A stretch of 64,000 bases of DNA from Acidobacteriota bacterium. Its GTDB lineage: Bacteria; Actinomycetota; Acidimicrobiia; Spongiisociales; UBA5794. Position 1 is the stretch's first letter, and each line of letters starts with the position of its first letter. Below, piece after piece: positions 1 to 9,171 of this stretch. Made by a program: the position numbers and the translations under genes. A model generated the notes under the pieces. It searched no databases, was not told where the DNA came from, and worked only from the letters and a program-made list of their open reading frames with translations. The stretch lies in assembly GCA_022562055.1 (NCBI GenBank), contig JADFQA010000014.1:1-64000 (forward strand), in the 5' to 3' direction.

Positions 1-626
1 GGACCTGCCTCAAGAAGCGCCGAGACGAAATGGGCAACGACACGGGGACCGCCCATCGCTCCACCTTCGACAAGGTAGTCGAGGCGCGGCCCGATGGCGT
101 TGAACGGCCGGATGATGGAGTAATCGAGGTCGCCGCGCAACGAGTAGGCATGGATCACCCGCTCAATCATCTGCTTCGACGTGGCGTAAATCCAACGTTG
201 ATTCGTCACAGGACCCATCACGAGCGGGGTGGTGTCCTCCTGGTACGTGTTCCCCTGCGGGCGGCCGTAGATTTCCGAGGTCGAATACTGGATGAGACGC
301 TTCTTATGCTTCACACACAGGTCCACAACCTCGAGGTTGCGGCGGAAGGTAATGTTGAAAATGAGCAGTGGGTCGCTTACATAGAGAGACGGGTTTGGCA
401 TCGAAATGAGGTCGACAACCACGTCGGCACGTTTGATGAGTCCTTCTACCGTTTCGGTATTCCCCATCAGGTCAGCCTTGATGAATTCGAAGTTGTCACC
501 TTCGATCCCCGCAAGCTTCGCATCACTGATATCGGCGCCGATGATCTGATGATCACCGCGTTCGATCATGTGCTCAACGATGTGAGAGCCGAGAAATCCG
601 CCGGCGCCAAGAAGTAGAAGTTTCAT
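1..626 (-). CDS. NAD-dependent nucleotide-sugar epimerase/dehydratase (C-terminus cut off by window edge)
   Basis: The reverse strand reads from ATG at 626 through 208 codons to the window edge without a stop. The N-terminus shows the extended-SDR Rossmann motif GAGGFLG, the active-site Ser/Thr stretch in YSTSEIYG and the catalytic YxxxK in YATSK, followed by RPFNAIGPRLDYL. The layout (STSEIYG, then GPVTNQRWIYATSKQ, then RPFN-GPRLD) resembles the ArnA C-terminal UDP-glucuronate decarboxylase family more than generic GalE proteins. It probably modifies an NDP-sugar for envelope glycans. The substrate cannot be fixed from sequence and no partner gene is visible. The spacer 627-792 separates it divergently from fhaA and should hold both promoters. 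Confidence 0.85.
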   Translation of the reverse strand, partial: MKLLLLGAGGFLGSHIVEHMIERGDHQIIGADISDAKLAGIEGDNFEFIKADLMGNTETVEGLIKRADVVVDLISMPNPSLYVSDPLLIFNITFRRNLEVVDLCVKHKKRLIQYSTSEIYGRPQGNTYQEDTTPLVMGPVTNQRWIYATSKQMIERVIHAYSLRGDLDYSIIRPFNAIGPRLDYLVEGGAMGGPRVVAHFVSALLEAG

Positions 627-792
627 GAAATCCCCAGTGGTGGTTTGAATTGCTACGTAGGTGCGAAAGCCTATCAAAGGCCACTACAAGTGTAAATATG
701 ACTACTCTCTGTGGCTGTGCATATTCGTCTGAGTGCAAAACTGGCTAGTCACCCGATGAACACGTTTCCGTCGGGCGTACACTCGGGACCAC

Positions 793-1452
793 ATGAGCTT
801 CGCACGTCACATCGAATCGCGCCTGGAACGTCTCATCGAAGGCGCATCTGCAGGTCTGTTCGGGGGTAAGACAGGTCCTCTCGACATTGAGAACAAGCTA
901 CTCCGAACGGCCGACCTCGAGATGTTCGACGGCCTCGTGGGGCCGACGATTCCAAACGCCTTTGCTCTGTACCTCCACCCTGAAAATCTGACCGCGCTAG
1001 CCAATTCTTCGCTTACAACAGACCTTGCGCAATCACTCACTGCGCTTGCCGTAGTGGAAGGTTGGCGCCTCGACGGCCCGGTGGCCATAACGATCAGCAG
1101 CGACCCTGAAATGTCCAAGAGGAAGATCCGCTGTGAGTCACGAATTATCGTCGGCGAGAACGATCCGTGGGGCACCCTCATCAGTTCAAACGCAGACCGA
1201 GCGTACCCGGTTCAGCACATCAGATCGCTTATCGGTCGGGGCACGGACTGCGATATCCAGATCCCAAATGCTGACATCTCACGCAACCACTGCGTCATCT
1301 TCCAAAAAGGCCAAGACACCTGGATAGTGGACCTATCCTCTTCGAACGGAACCCGTGTGAACGATGTCGACGTCACGTCCTCACCGATTCTCATCCGGGC
1401 GGACGACTACATTTCACTAGGAACTCACCGCTTCACACTGAAACGAGTCTAG
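793..1452 (+). CDS. fhaA: FhaA-like FHA-domain protein with N-terminal DUF3662 domain
   Basis: First gene of the fhaA-pknB operon. Residues 1-120 match the DUF3662 domain of actinobacterial FhaA (start MSFARHIESRLERLIEG). Residues 138-219 are an FHA domain with the phosphothreonine-binding signatures GRG (148-150), RNH (164-166) and SSSNGT (182-187). FHA domains bind phosphothreonine; in mycobacteria FhaA reads phosphorylated wall-synthesis proteins and is a PknB substrate. At 219 residues it is much shorter than the roughly 500-residue mycobacterial protein because the long disordered linker is missing. Gene order with fhaB, pstP, rodA, pbpA and pknB supports the assignment. ATG at 793 is the first in-frame start after the spacer. 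Confidence 0.9.
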   Translation: MSFARHIESRLERLIEGASAGLFGGKTGPLDIENKLLRTADLEMFDGLVGPTIPNAFALYLHPENLTALANSSLTTDLAQSLTALAVVEGWRLDGPVAITISSDPEMSKRKIRCESRIIVGENDPWGTLISSNADRAYPVQHIRSLIGRGTDCDIQIPNADISRNHCVIFQKGQDTWIVDLSSSNGTRVNDVDVTSSPILIRADDYISLGTHRFTLKRV

Positions 1453-1560
1453 GGACGCTAGCCAGACAGAACGGAACCACCGCCCTGCAAACGAGGATCG
1501 CAAGACCCGCGTAGCGTGGACGCCCGATACACTGAGCCTCTCCGACAACACGGTTGCCGC

Positions 1561-1974
1561 ATGCCCGCTCTTTTCCTCAGCATACTCAAACTCATTTTCC
1601 TCGCTCTCGTCTATCTGTTCATCTGGCAGATCGCCCGTTCGATCGGTGCCCACGTGGGCCCCGGACAAAGATCCAGAAAGACGAAAGCAGCGGACGAGCT
1701 CACGGTGATCCGCTCTGAGACAATGGCCGGACAGACGATTCGCATCGGTGCGGGAATAGTCATAGGACGCAGCGACGAAGCCGACCTCGTCATTGATGAC
1801 ACCTACGCATCCGAGTTCCACGTTCGTATCGGACAGCACCAAAACAAGGTCCTTCTCACTGACCTAGGATCAACGAACGGTACGTACGTGAACGGACGCC
1901 GGGTGACCGTTCCAACGTCGCTGCGAAAAGGCGATACTGTCCAGATTGGTAAAACAATCTTCGAGGTCAGATGA
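1561..1974 (+). CDS. fhaB: FhaB-like membrane-anchored FHA-domain protein
   Basis: The start is placed at ATG 1561 because it begins directly with the typical FhaB membrane helix (residues 6-24, LSILKLIFLALVYLFIW). A GTG 45 bases upstream would add a polar tail. The rest is one FHA domain with GRS, a histidine in FHVRIG and the loop LGSTNGTYVNGRRV that contacts phosphothreonine. In mycobacteria FhaB (FipA) links PknB signalling to the division machinery. The stop overlaps the ATG of pstP by four bases (ATGA), indicating translational coupling. Length (137 residues) is normal. Confidence 0.9.
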   Translation: MPALFLSILKLIFLALVYLFIWQIARSIGAHVGPGQRSRKTKAADELTVIRSETMAGQTIRIGAGIVIGRSDEADLVIDDTYASEFHVRIGQHQNKVLLTDLGSTNGTYVNGRRVTVPTSLRKGDTVQIGKTIFEVR

Positions 1975-2690
1975 AGTACACGTGGTCAAGCGCAACACAT
2001 GTCGGGTTTGTTCGAGAGAACAACCAGGATGCCGTCGCGCCGAAGGACGACGGGACCACTGACGGAATTCTGATCGCCGCAGTAGCGGACGGGATGGGTG
2101 GCGCGGCTGCTGGCGACGTTGCTTCGCGAGTTGCACTCGCCGCCGCAATCGCACCCTCGCCGCAAGACCAGCCCGATCCCGGCGAGCGCGTGCAGTTTGC
2201 GAACGAAGCAGTGATCCAGGCCGAGGCCGAAGATGTGGCGCGTAGGGGCATGGGCACAACGCTCACCCTCGCGATGTTCCACCCCGATGGGCATGTCGAC
2301 GTTGGCCACGTAGGAGACTCACGGCTGTACCTATTCCGTTCAGGAAAACTCAGCCAGGTGACCGAAGATCACTCCTTTGTTGGCGAATTGGTGCGCGCCG
2401 GCAAGCTCAACCCAACCGAGGCCATGCACCATCCTCGCAGGAACATCATCACGCGGGTCCTTGGCATGCCGGGAATCGTCGCGGATCGGATAACACTTCA
2501 CCTCGAGCCTGACGATCGTGTATTGATCTGCTCTGATGGGCTCACCGACATGGTCACCCGCGGCGGTATCGAAACAATATTGGACGATGCCCAAACCGTG
2601 ACAGATGCTTCATGGGGTCTCGTCGAAGCAGCAAATAAGGCCGGGGGTGTTGACAACACCACCGTGGTTGTCGTCGCCGCCGCCCAATGA
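1971..2690 (+). CDS. pstP: PP2C-family Ser/Thr phosphatase PstP
   Basis: PPM/PP2C phosphatase, the metal-dependent counterpart of the kinase encoded at the end of this operon. Visible motifs in order are RENNQD, ADGMGGAAAGDVAS (metal-binding Asp), GHVGDSRLYLFR, TEDHSFVGELVRAG, CSDGLTDMV and the terminal DNTTVVVV. The protein is 239 residues, which is the catalytic domain alone. Mycobacterial PstP has a further transmembrane and extracellular part, so here the phosphatase appears cytosolic. It overlaps fhaB and rodA by four bases on each side, so the genes are coupled. Confidence 0.93.
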   Translation: MKYTWSSATHVGFVRENNQDAVAPKDDGTTDGILIAAVADGMGGAAAGDVASRVALAAAIAPSPQDQPDPGERVQFANEAVIQAEAEDVARRGMGTTLTLAMFHPDGHVDVGHVGDSRLYLFRSGKLSQVTEDHSFVGELVRAGKLNPTEAMHHPRRNIITRVLGMPGIVADRITLHLEPDDRVLICSDGLTDMVTRGGIETILDDAQTVTDASWGLVEAANKAGGVDNTTVVVVAAAQ

Positions 2691-3967
2691 ACCGCAACGC
2701 CGAGGCGTCGCTTCTGATCGGGGCAGCTCTTCTTGTGTCTCTCGGTGTCGCGATGGTGAACTTCACGATCGGTCGAGGCTTCGATGCACAGGTTGCCCTC
2801 AGCTTTATTGTGTGGATCGTGTCTTTCGGGTCTGTCAGCCTGGCGCTGCGACGATGGGCTCCAGCCGCGACACCGTACCTCCTCCCGTTGGCCGCAATCC
2901 TCGCCGCGCTCGGATTCACCGAGATCTATCGGCTAGACGCCGGTCTGGCGGCAATCCAACGGTGGTCATTCTTGGTAGCCGGAGCGGTGGCATCTCTTGT
3001 CCTGTTCCTACTAAGGGACGAAGGGGTGGCAAGGCTCCGACGGTATCGGTACCTGTTCCTCACCGGCGGAATCCTGCTTCTCCTCCTGCCGCTTCTGCCG
3101 GATTCCCTCCCGCTGCACGGGGCCGAGATCAATGGATCCCGTCTGTGGGTACGGTTCCAAGGATTTAGCTTCCAGCCGGGCGAAGTGGCGAAATTGTTCC
3201 TCGCCGTCTTCCTGGCCTCGTACCTCGCGGAGAACCACATTTCCATGTCGCGACACACACGTCGGGTGTTCGGCCTCGGCTTCCCACCGCTACGGCATTT
3301 CGGACCAATCCTGATCGCCGGTGGCGTCGCATTCATCGTATTGGTCTACCAAAGGGACCTTGGAGCGTCGCTGCTGCTCTTCGCCTTGTTCGTGGGGATG
3401 ACCTACATAGCAACAGGGCGCCGGTCATACCTCGCCGTCGGAGGAATCCTGGTCGTGATAGGAGGTGGTGTTGCCTACCAGGCGTTTGACCACGTACAAC
3501 GCAGAGTTTCCGCGTGGTTAAACCCCTTCGGCGACTATGCGGACAGCGGGTACCAGATAGCCCAGAGCCTCTTCGCCATGGGCAGTGGAAGCCTTACGGG
3601 GTCAGGTATCGGTCTTGGCCGGCCGGATCTGATTCCGGCTGCATCAACCGACTTCATCTTCGCCGCCGTTGCTGAGGAAATGGGTTTCGCTGGCTCAGTC
3701 GCGGTAATTGCGGCGTTCGCCTTGTTGGTTGCAGCCGGATTTGGCATCGCGTTGCGCACGAGAGACGTGTTCAGAAAGTTCTTGGCCGCAGCGCTAACGA
3801 TCGTCATCGGTGTCCAGACTCTGTTGATTCTCGCCGGCGTCCTGCGCCTGTTCCCGGTCACCGGTATCACGTTGCCATTCATGTCCTATGGAGGATCGAG
3901 CCTTGTGGCGAACATGGTCCTGATTGCACTGCTCGCCCGAATCTCGCATACCGGACGCAGTGTATGA
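2687..3967 (+). CDS. rodA: SEDS-family peptidoglycan glycosyltransferase (RodA/FtsW)
   Basis: Polytopic SEDS protein of 426 residues that polymerises lipid II into glycan strands together with a class B PBP, here the next gene. Family signatures include GSRLWVRFQGFSFQPGEVAK, YQRDLGASLLLFALF, the catalytic-region FIFAAVAEEMGFAGS and the C-terminal PFMSYGGSSLVANM. About ten hydrophobic segments are evident. Position between pstP and pbpA matches the RodA of the pknB operon in other actinobacteria rather than the FtsW of the division cluster. ATGA overlaps occur at both ends. Confidence 0.93.
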   Translation: MNRNAEASLLIGAALLVSLGVAMVNFTIGRGFDAQVALSFIVWIVSFGSVSLALRRWAPAATPYLLPLAAILAALGFTEIYRLDAGLAAIQRWSFLVAGAVASLVLFLLRDEGVARLRRYRYLFLTGGILLLLLPLLPDSLPLHGAEINGSRLWVRFQGFSFQPGEVAKLFLAVFLASYLAENHISMSRHTRRVFGLGFPPLRHFGPILIAGGVAFIVLVYQRDLGASLLLFALFVGMTYIATGRRSYLAVGGILVVIGGGVAYQAFDHVQRRVSAWLNPFGDYADSGYQIAQSLFAMGSGSLTGSGIGLGRPDLIPAASTDFIFAAVAEEMGFAGSVAVIAAFALLVAAGFGIALRTRDVFRKFLAAALTIVIGVQTLLILAGVLRLFPVTGITLPFMSYGGSSLVANMVLIALLARISHTGRSV

Positions 3968-5436
3968 ACCCACCGATTCGTCATCTAGCCCTGATCATGT
4001 TTGTGGCATTCTCGCTGCTCATTGGGGCCACAACATACCATCAGCTCATTGCAGGCCCTGGGTACCGCGACGACCCCAGGAACCTCCGCGTTGCGGCCTC
4101 CCGTCTCGGAAGAGAGCGGGGGACGATCATCACACGAGATGGGGAGGTCGTTGCCGAGTCCATCCAAGACGCTAACGACCCGAGCGTATTCCAACGCTCA
4201 TACCCACGCGGTGTTTTGTACGCCCACATAGTCGGGTACGACTCTCTGCTGTTTGGGACGACCGGTCTTGAATCATCTCGAAGCACCGACCTTGTCTCCA
4301 CCAGGGACGCGACAATATCGGGGCTATTAGCTGCCCTCTTCGGCAGCGATCTACGACCAAAAGGCCTGCGGCTCACCATCGATCACCAGCTACAGCTTGT
4401 TGCGGCCACCGCTCTTGGAGATCAGCGTGGAGCAGTGATCGCTATTGATCCGGCCACCGGAGCCATCCTTGCAATGGTGTCGACACCCAGTTTTGATCCC
4501 AACAGCCTCATCGGGCCTCGAGCCGGCGACGCAGGACAGGCTCTCGATAGCGACCCAGCGCTTCCGCTACTAAACCGCACCACAAGCGAATCGTATGCCC
4601 CCGGGTCCATATTCAAGATCATCACTATCGCCGCAGCGCTTGAAAACGGTAACGCCAACCCACTGACTCTTTTCGACGATCCGGTCGCCCTCGACCTTCC
4701 GGGCTCCACCGCGGTGATCCACAACTTTTCCGGCAAGACGTGCACCGCCGGAGACACGGTTAGCCTTGAAAACGCGTTCATCCGGTCATGCAACACCATT
4801 TTCGCACAGCTCGGCATGGACGTCGGCTCGGACGTTTTGGTCAGTCAGGCCGAGAAATTCGGCTTTAACGACGAAATGCCCGCCGACTTCCCCACACTGG
4901 GCTCAGTCATCCCTGCCGCAAACACATTTACATTCGATCTGCCAGGTCTGGCACAAACAGCAATCGGTCAGAAAGATGTTCAGGCGACACCCCTCCAAAT
5001 GGTCCTTGTCGCGGCGGCAATTGCCAACGGTGGCGACATCATGGTCCCCTACATCGTCGACGAAGTGTTCACCGCCGAAGCAACTGTGGTCGAGCGAACG
5101 CAACCCGCGGTGTGGCGAAAGGCGGTGGGTCGTGCCACCGCCGAAACCGTAACAACGCTTATGGAACGCGTCGTCACCTCCGGAACCGCCCGCCGAGCGG
5201 CAGTAGCAAATGTGCGGATCGCCGGCAAGACCGGCACCGCCGAAGTCCCCGGCGGTCCTCCTCACGCGTGGTTCGTCGGCTTCGGTCCAGTGGCCCCAGA
5301 ACCGGGCGAAGCACAGATCGCGATAGTCGTGATCGTGGAGTCGGGTGGGGACATAGGAGAGAGCGCGACCGGTGGGTCTTTGGCTGCGCCGATCGCACAA
5401 CAGCTGCTCGCCACATTCTTTGGCGTTCCCAAGTAG
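3964..5436 (+). CDS. pbpA: Class B penicillin-binding protein (transpeptidase) PbpA
   Basis: Membrane-anchored D,D-transpeptidase of 490 residues. A single N-terminal helix (about residues 7-27) is followed by a short dimerisation domain and the transpeptidase domain. The active-site motifs are all present: SIFK with nucleophile Ser215 and Lys218, SCN at 275-277, and KTG at 422-424. It is the natural partner of the upstream SEDS glycosyltransferase, and its start overlaps that gene's stop (ATGA at 3964). Mycobacterial PbpA is a PknB substrate, consistent with the kinase 44 bases downstream. Confidence 0.93.
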   Translation: MNPPIRHLALIMFVAFSLLIGATTYHQLIAGPGYRDDPRNLRVAASRLGRERGTIITRDGEVVAESIQDANDPSVFQRSYPRGVLYAHIVGYDSLLFGTTGLESSRSTDLVSTRDATISGLLAALFGSDLRPKGLRLTIDHQLQLVAATALGDQRGAVIAIDPATGAILAMVSTPSFDPNSLIGPRAGDAGQALDSDPALPLLNRTTSESYAPGSIFKIITIAAALENGNANPLTLFDDPVALDLPGSTAVIHNFSGKTCTAGDTVSLENAFIRSCNTIFAQLGMDVGSDVLVSQAEKFGFNDEMPADFPTLGSVIPAANTFTFDLPGLAQTAIGQKDVQATPLQMVLVAAAIANGGDIMVPYIVDEVFTAEATVVERTQPAVWRKAVGRATAETVTTLMERVVTSGTARRAAVANVRIAGKTGTAEVPGGPPHAWFVGFGPVAPEPGEAQIAIVVIVESGGDIGESATGGSLAAPIAQQLLATFFGVPK

Positions 5437-5480
5437 CGAGACGCCGTGTTTGCGTAGAACAGGGGTAGCATCTACGGGCC

Positions 5481-7703
5481 GTGACAGAAATACGCATTCT
5501 CTCAGACCGATATAGGCTCATTCGACACATCGCCCGCGGGGGTATGGCTGACGTGTGGGAAGCAGCAGACCAGCTTCTTAACCGTCGAGTCGCGGTGAAG
5601 ATGCTGCACCCGCAGTTCGCCAGGGATGAAGCATTTGTGAAGCGGTTCCGCAAAGAAGCCCAGAACGCTGCGAACCTGACCCACCCAAACATCGTCGCCA
5701 TTTACGACTGGGGTGAGGAGGGGGACACTTACTTCATAGTGATGGAACTCATTGACGGACGAACGCTGCGAGACATTCTCCGCTCGGAGGGCGAGTTCCT
5801 CCCGCGGCGGGCGGCCGAAATCGCCGCAGAGACGGCTGCTGCATTGACCGTTGCACATGAAGCTGGTGTCTTCCACCGAGACGTCAAGTCTGGCAACATT
5901 CTTCTCACACCGGACGGGTCGGTGAAGGTCACAGATTTCGGCATTGCGCGAGCTCTCGACGACTCGGAAGAACTCACAAAGACGGGCGCAGTTATCGGGA
6001 CCGCGACATATTTCTCACCCGAGCAGGCGCAAGGCCTGCCCGCGGACGAACGGTCTGACATCTACTCACTCGGCGTTGTCCTGTACGAACTGGTTACCGG
6101 GCAACCCCCGTTCAGCGGTGAAAGCCCCGTTGCCGTCGCCTATCAGCACGTATCCGAACTCGCGCCACCTCCGTCGGGCATCAATCCGGACGTCCCAGCC
6201 GCGCTCGAAACGATCATCGAAAAAGCCCTTGAGAAAGATCCCGCGGTTCGCTACCAAACAGCGATCGAGATCCGCAACGACCTCCTGCGTTTCTTACGCG
6301 GTGAGGCACCGATCGCTGCGCCTGGCACAACACCTCCGCCTCTTATCCCGGTCGGATATGAGCCCCAAGCCCCAATTGTGCAGCCCGATGCCGCAACACA
6401 AGTCATGCACAGCGCGTACGCCTCGAGTCAGCCGCCACCACCGACGGCGACACCCGACGAAGTAGGTCGTCACGTCTCGTACGTCCCGGTAGAAGAGACT
6501 GAATCACACCTCAACTACATTCTTATGGTTGTGGGTCTTGTCGCGGTGCTGGCTCTCGGTCTCTTCCTATTGACGAAGGTCCTGTCTCAGCCCGATGTTG
6601 TCGCAGCAGACATCACGATCCCGGCCCTCGCAGGACAGGCAGAAAGCGACGCCTTTCGCGCCCTCCAGGATCTCGATCTCAAGGTCCGGCGCACGTTCGT
6701 GTCTTCGCTTGACGTGCCAGCTGGATTTGTGGTCAAGACCGATCCTCCCGCGGGAGAACTAGTTTTGGCGGGAACCCTGGTCGACGTCTCTATCTCGACC
6801 GGCGAGGAGACCAGTAAGGTACCGAGCCTCGTCAACCAAGACATCGACAGCGCCACAGCATCGATCCTCGCAAGTGGGTTCATTGTCGGAGAGATAACGA
6901 TTGATGAGAACTCCAACGCCGACGAAGGGACCGTGCTTCGCCAAAGTCCTCTTCCGGCAAGCGACCAGCCTGCTGGAACCGTTATCAATCTGGTCGTGTC
7001 GGGTGGACCGTTTGCGGTAATCATCCCAAATCTTTTGAACATGACTGAAGAGTCCGCCCGTCTCGCTCTCGACCGTGTGGGGTTCTCCAGCGTCGAGATC
7101 GAGACCGAATTCAGTCTTGAGGTAGACGAAGACCTCGTCATTCGATCAGTACCAGGCGCCAACAACCTCCACGACCGGAAGCAGCCGGTAGTCATCGTTC
7201 TTTCCCTCGGTCCTGAACCGTTTGCGATGCCGGATTTCACGGGCCTTACCGTGCAAGGGGCACAGGATCTCGCCAACCTGCGGGGATTGACGATGATTCT
7301 CGACACCTCCGCAATCGAAGTGTCCGCGGCGTCGGGCCTCGATGGCCTCATTGCTGCACAGTCCATCGATGAGGGCACCGAGTCGCGCGCAGGCGACACG
7401 ATTACTTTGAAACTAGGTCTGCTTAAGCAAGTGACCATGCCGAACCTTGGCGGGAAGACCGTTGCAACCGCACAGGCCGAACTCGCTGCGATAGGCCTCT
7501 CCATCGAGGTTCTCGGCGATCTTGAGGTTGCCGCCGATTCTGGTCTCGTCGGAGTCATCGCTGATCAGATTCCGGCACCGGGAGACCTCGTCAACGATGG
7601 CTCTACAATCGGTGTGTGGATCGGAGTCCTTCCCGCAACCACGACAACCACAACAACTACACCTCCGACCACGACATCTACGACGACAACCGCTCCCCCG
7701 TAG
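5481..7703 (+). CDS. pknB: PASTA-domain Ser/Thr protein kinase PknB
   Basis: Transmembrane eukaryotic-type kinase of 740 residues starting at GTG 5481. The kinase domain (about 11-270) has the Gly-rich loop ARGGMADVWEA, Lys40 in AVKML, the catalytic HRD (Asp134) and DFG (Asp152), followed by TGAVIGTATYFSPEQ, whose threonines are the usual autophosphorylation sites. A proline-rich juxtamembrane linker leads to one membrane helix (about 345-367). Outside the cell are five consecutive PASTA repeats of about 67 residues, which in this family bind muropeptides or lipid II, and a Thr/Pro-rich tail. It is the only Ser/Thr kinase in the operon; the pknA found in mycobacteria is absent. Confidence 0.95.
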   Translation: MTEIRILSDRYRLIRHIARGGMADVWEAADQLLNRRVAVKMLHPQFARDEAFVKRFRKEAQNAANLTHPNIVAIYDWGEEGDTYFIVMELIDGRTLRDILRSEGEFLPRRAAEIAAETAAALTVAHEAGVFHRDVKSGNILLTPDGSVKVTDFGIARALDDSEELTKTGAVIGTATYFSPEQAQGLPADERSDIYSLGVVLYELVTGQPPFSGESPVAVAYQHVSELAPPPSGINPDVPAALETIIEKALEKDPAVRYQTAIEIRNDLLRFLRGEAPIAAPGTTPPPLIPVGYEPQAPIVQPDAATQVMHSAYASSQPPPPTATPDEVGRHVSYVPVEETESHLNYILMVVGLVAVLALGLFLLTKVLSQPDVVAADITIPALAGQAESDAFRALQDLDLKVRRTFVSSLDVPAGFVVKTDPPAGELVLAGTLVDVSISTGEETSKVPSLVNQDIDSATASILASGFIVGEITIDENSNADEGTVLRQSPLPASDQPAGTVINLVVSGGPFAVIIPNLLNMTEESARLALDRVGFSSVEIETEFSLEVDEDLVIRSVPGANNLHDRKQPVVIVLSLGPEPFAMPDFTGLTVQGAQDLANLRGLTMILDTSAIEVSAASGLDGLIAAQSIDEGTESRAGDTITLKLGLLKQVTMPNLGGKTVATAQAELAAIGLSIEVLGDLEVAADSGLVGVIADQIPAPGDLVNDGSTIGVWIGVLPATTTTTTTTPPTTTSTTTTAPP

Positions 7704-7705
7704 TC

Positions 7706-8536
7706 GTGAGCACGGTGGAGCACGAGCGAGCCGCCGCTTTGCTCGACTGGTATGCGACTTCTAAACGAACGCTTCCGTGGCGTGACACCGGGAGCCGCTA
7801 CCACGTTCTCGTTTCCGAGTTCATGCTGCAGCAGACTCGGGTGGATCGAGTGATTTCATATTTCGAGGCGTGGGTCGCGGCGTACCCAACCATCGAGGAT
7901 CTGGCTAACGCGTCTCTTGCGGACGTCCTGAAACTGTGGAACGGGCTGGGCTACAACAACAGGTGCAAGCGTCTGCTTGAGTGCGCCAGAATTATCGCCG
8001 CTGACGGCTGGCCTACGTCTGTCACTGGACTGCAAGAACTGCCGGGAGTCGGTGCGTATACCGCAAGCGCGATAGCGGCATTTGCAATGGGTGCACATGT
8101 GGCAACAACTGATACCAACCTACGACGTATTTTGAGCCGATGGCATGGGGAGCCGCTCACGGGCGAAGCGCTCAAGCTGGCAGCGGACCGCAGCCTCGTA
8201 GCCCCAGCCGCCGATTGGAATCAGGCGATGATGGACCTTGGAGCGCTCGTATGCCGAAGCCACGACCCTTCATGCGGCGAATGCCCTGTCGCCGCTTGGT
8301 GTGCGGGACCCGGGCTGATTCTCGAGGTGCCCCGCCAAACCAAGTTCGAAGATTCCAAAAGACAGGTACGCGGGGCTGTCATAAGAGCGCTCGTGAGGAA
8401 AACCCCTCAATCCACGCACGAACTCGTGTCGACTACGCGGTTTCCAACACCCCGCGTCGTCGATGCGATCTCCTCCCTGGTTGAAGATCAGCTCGTCGAA
8501 TCGGCGGGCGGCGTGGTACGCCTGCGCGACTCTTGA
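7706..8536 (+). CDS. mutY: A/G-specific adenine DNA glycosylase (MutY-type HhH-GPD)
   Basis: Base-excision repair glycosylase that removes adenine opposite 8-oxoguanine. Catalytic Glu lies in SEFMLQQTRV, the helix-hairpin-helix is LPGVGAYTASAIA (Tyr where endonuclease III has Lys, favouring MutY), the catalytic Asp is in TTDTNLRRI, and the [4Fe-4S] ligands have spacing C-X6-C-X2-C-X5-C (CRSHDPSCGECPVAAWC). GTG 7706, two bases after the pknB stop, is preferred to an upstream ATG that lies inside the pknB Thr-rich tail. The 276-residue protein lacks the C-terminal NUDIX-like recognition domain of E. coli MutY, and its C-terminus instead resembles a short winged-helix segment. Confidence 0.85.
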   Translation: MSTVEHERAAALLDWYATSKRTLPWRDTGSRYHVLVSEFMLQQTRVDRVISYFEAWVAAYPTIEDLANASLADVLKLWNGLGYNNRCKRLLECARIIAADGWPTSVTGLQELPGVGAYTASAIAAFAMGAHVATTDTNLRRILSRWHGEPLTGEALKLAADRSLVAPAADWNQAMMDLGALVCRSHDPSCGECPVAAWCAGPGLILEVPRQTKFEDSKRQVRGAVIRALVRKTPQSTHELVSTTRFPTPRVVDAISSLVEDQLVESAGGVVRLRDS

Positions 8537-8595
8537 GTCCGTCAACAGATGTTCGCCCCTACAGGTGCAAGCATCACGGCGGCTCGGGAATCTCT

Positions 8596-9171
8596 TCAGG
8601 AACTCTGTTGGGAAAACCTCAAGAAGTTCGCCAGTAGAGGTTTCCCCTGCGTCGTCAAGATCGACTCTGGGTGGAACTGCACACCGCTGATAGGTAGGTC
8701 GGTGTGGCGGATCGCCTGTATAACGCCGTCCTCAGAACGGGCGCTTACTTCAAGAACGTCGGGGAGTTCTTTGCTCGACAGGGAGTGGTATCTGGTCGCT
8801 GTAAAGGGGCTGGGCAGGTCTGCGAACACCCCTTTGCCGTCATGAGTTATCTCGGAGGTCTTGCCGTGGCGCGGCTCAGGAGCCAATCCAATCGAACCAC
8901 CGAACGCGACGGCGATTGCCTGGTGCCCGAGGCAGACACCGAGGATCGGCACCTTCCCTGCGAAGTGCTGCACATACGCGACCGAGTAGCCGGCATCTTG
9001 GGGTACGCCCGGGCCGGGCGAGATCAAGAGGCTATCAATCTCAAGATCTTCAGCATCCTCAGGCGACAGGGCGTCGTTGCGGACAACATGAGGATCGGCG
9101 CCAAGTTCACCTAGATACTGGACCAGGTTGAAAGTGAACGAGTCGTAGTTGTCGATGACCAGGACCCTCAA
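8596..9171 (-). CDS. trpG: Anthranilate/aminodeoxychorismate synthase glutamine amidotransferase component
   Basis: Class I glutamine amidotransferase of 191 residues that supplies ammonia to a TrpE/PabB partner. The nucleophile is Cys80 in GVCLGHQ, the oxyanion loop is SPGPGVPQDAG, and the His/Glu pair is in FHPES. The start codon is TTG at 9171, overlapping the stop of the small membrane protein upstream (TTGA). No trpE or pabB lies nearby; in mycobacteria trpG likewise sits alone next to pknB, so it may serve both tryptophan and folate synthesis. It converges with mutY. Confidence 0.92.
   Translation of the reverse strand: MRVLVIDNYDSFTFNLVQYLGELGADPHVVRNDALSPEDAEDLEIDSLLISPGPGVPQDAGYSVAYVQHFAGKVPILGVCLGHQAIAVAFGGSIGLAPEPRHGKTSEITHDGKGVFADLPSPFTATRYHSLSSKELPDVLEVSARSEDGVIQAIRHTDLPISGVQFHPESILTTQGKPLLANFLRFSQQSS

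Noticed and set aside
30-617. Long plus-strand open frame at the left edge
   Set aside because: It is the antisense of the epimerase gene, whose Rossmann and YxxxK motifs are clear on the minus strand.
7616-7705. Upstream in-frame ATG for mutY inside pknB
   Set aside because: The added residues are the out-of-frame reading of the kinase Thr/Pro tail; the GTG two bases after the pknB stop fits the family N-terminus.
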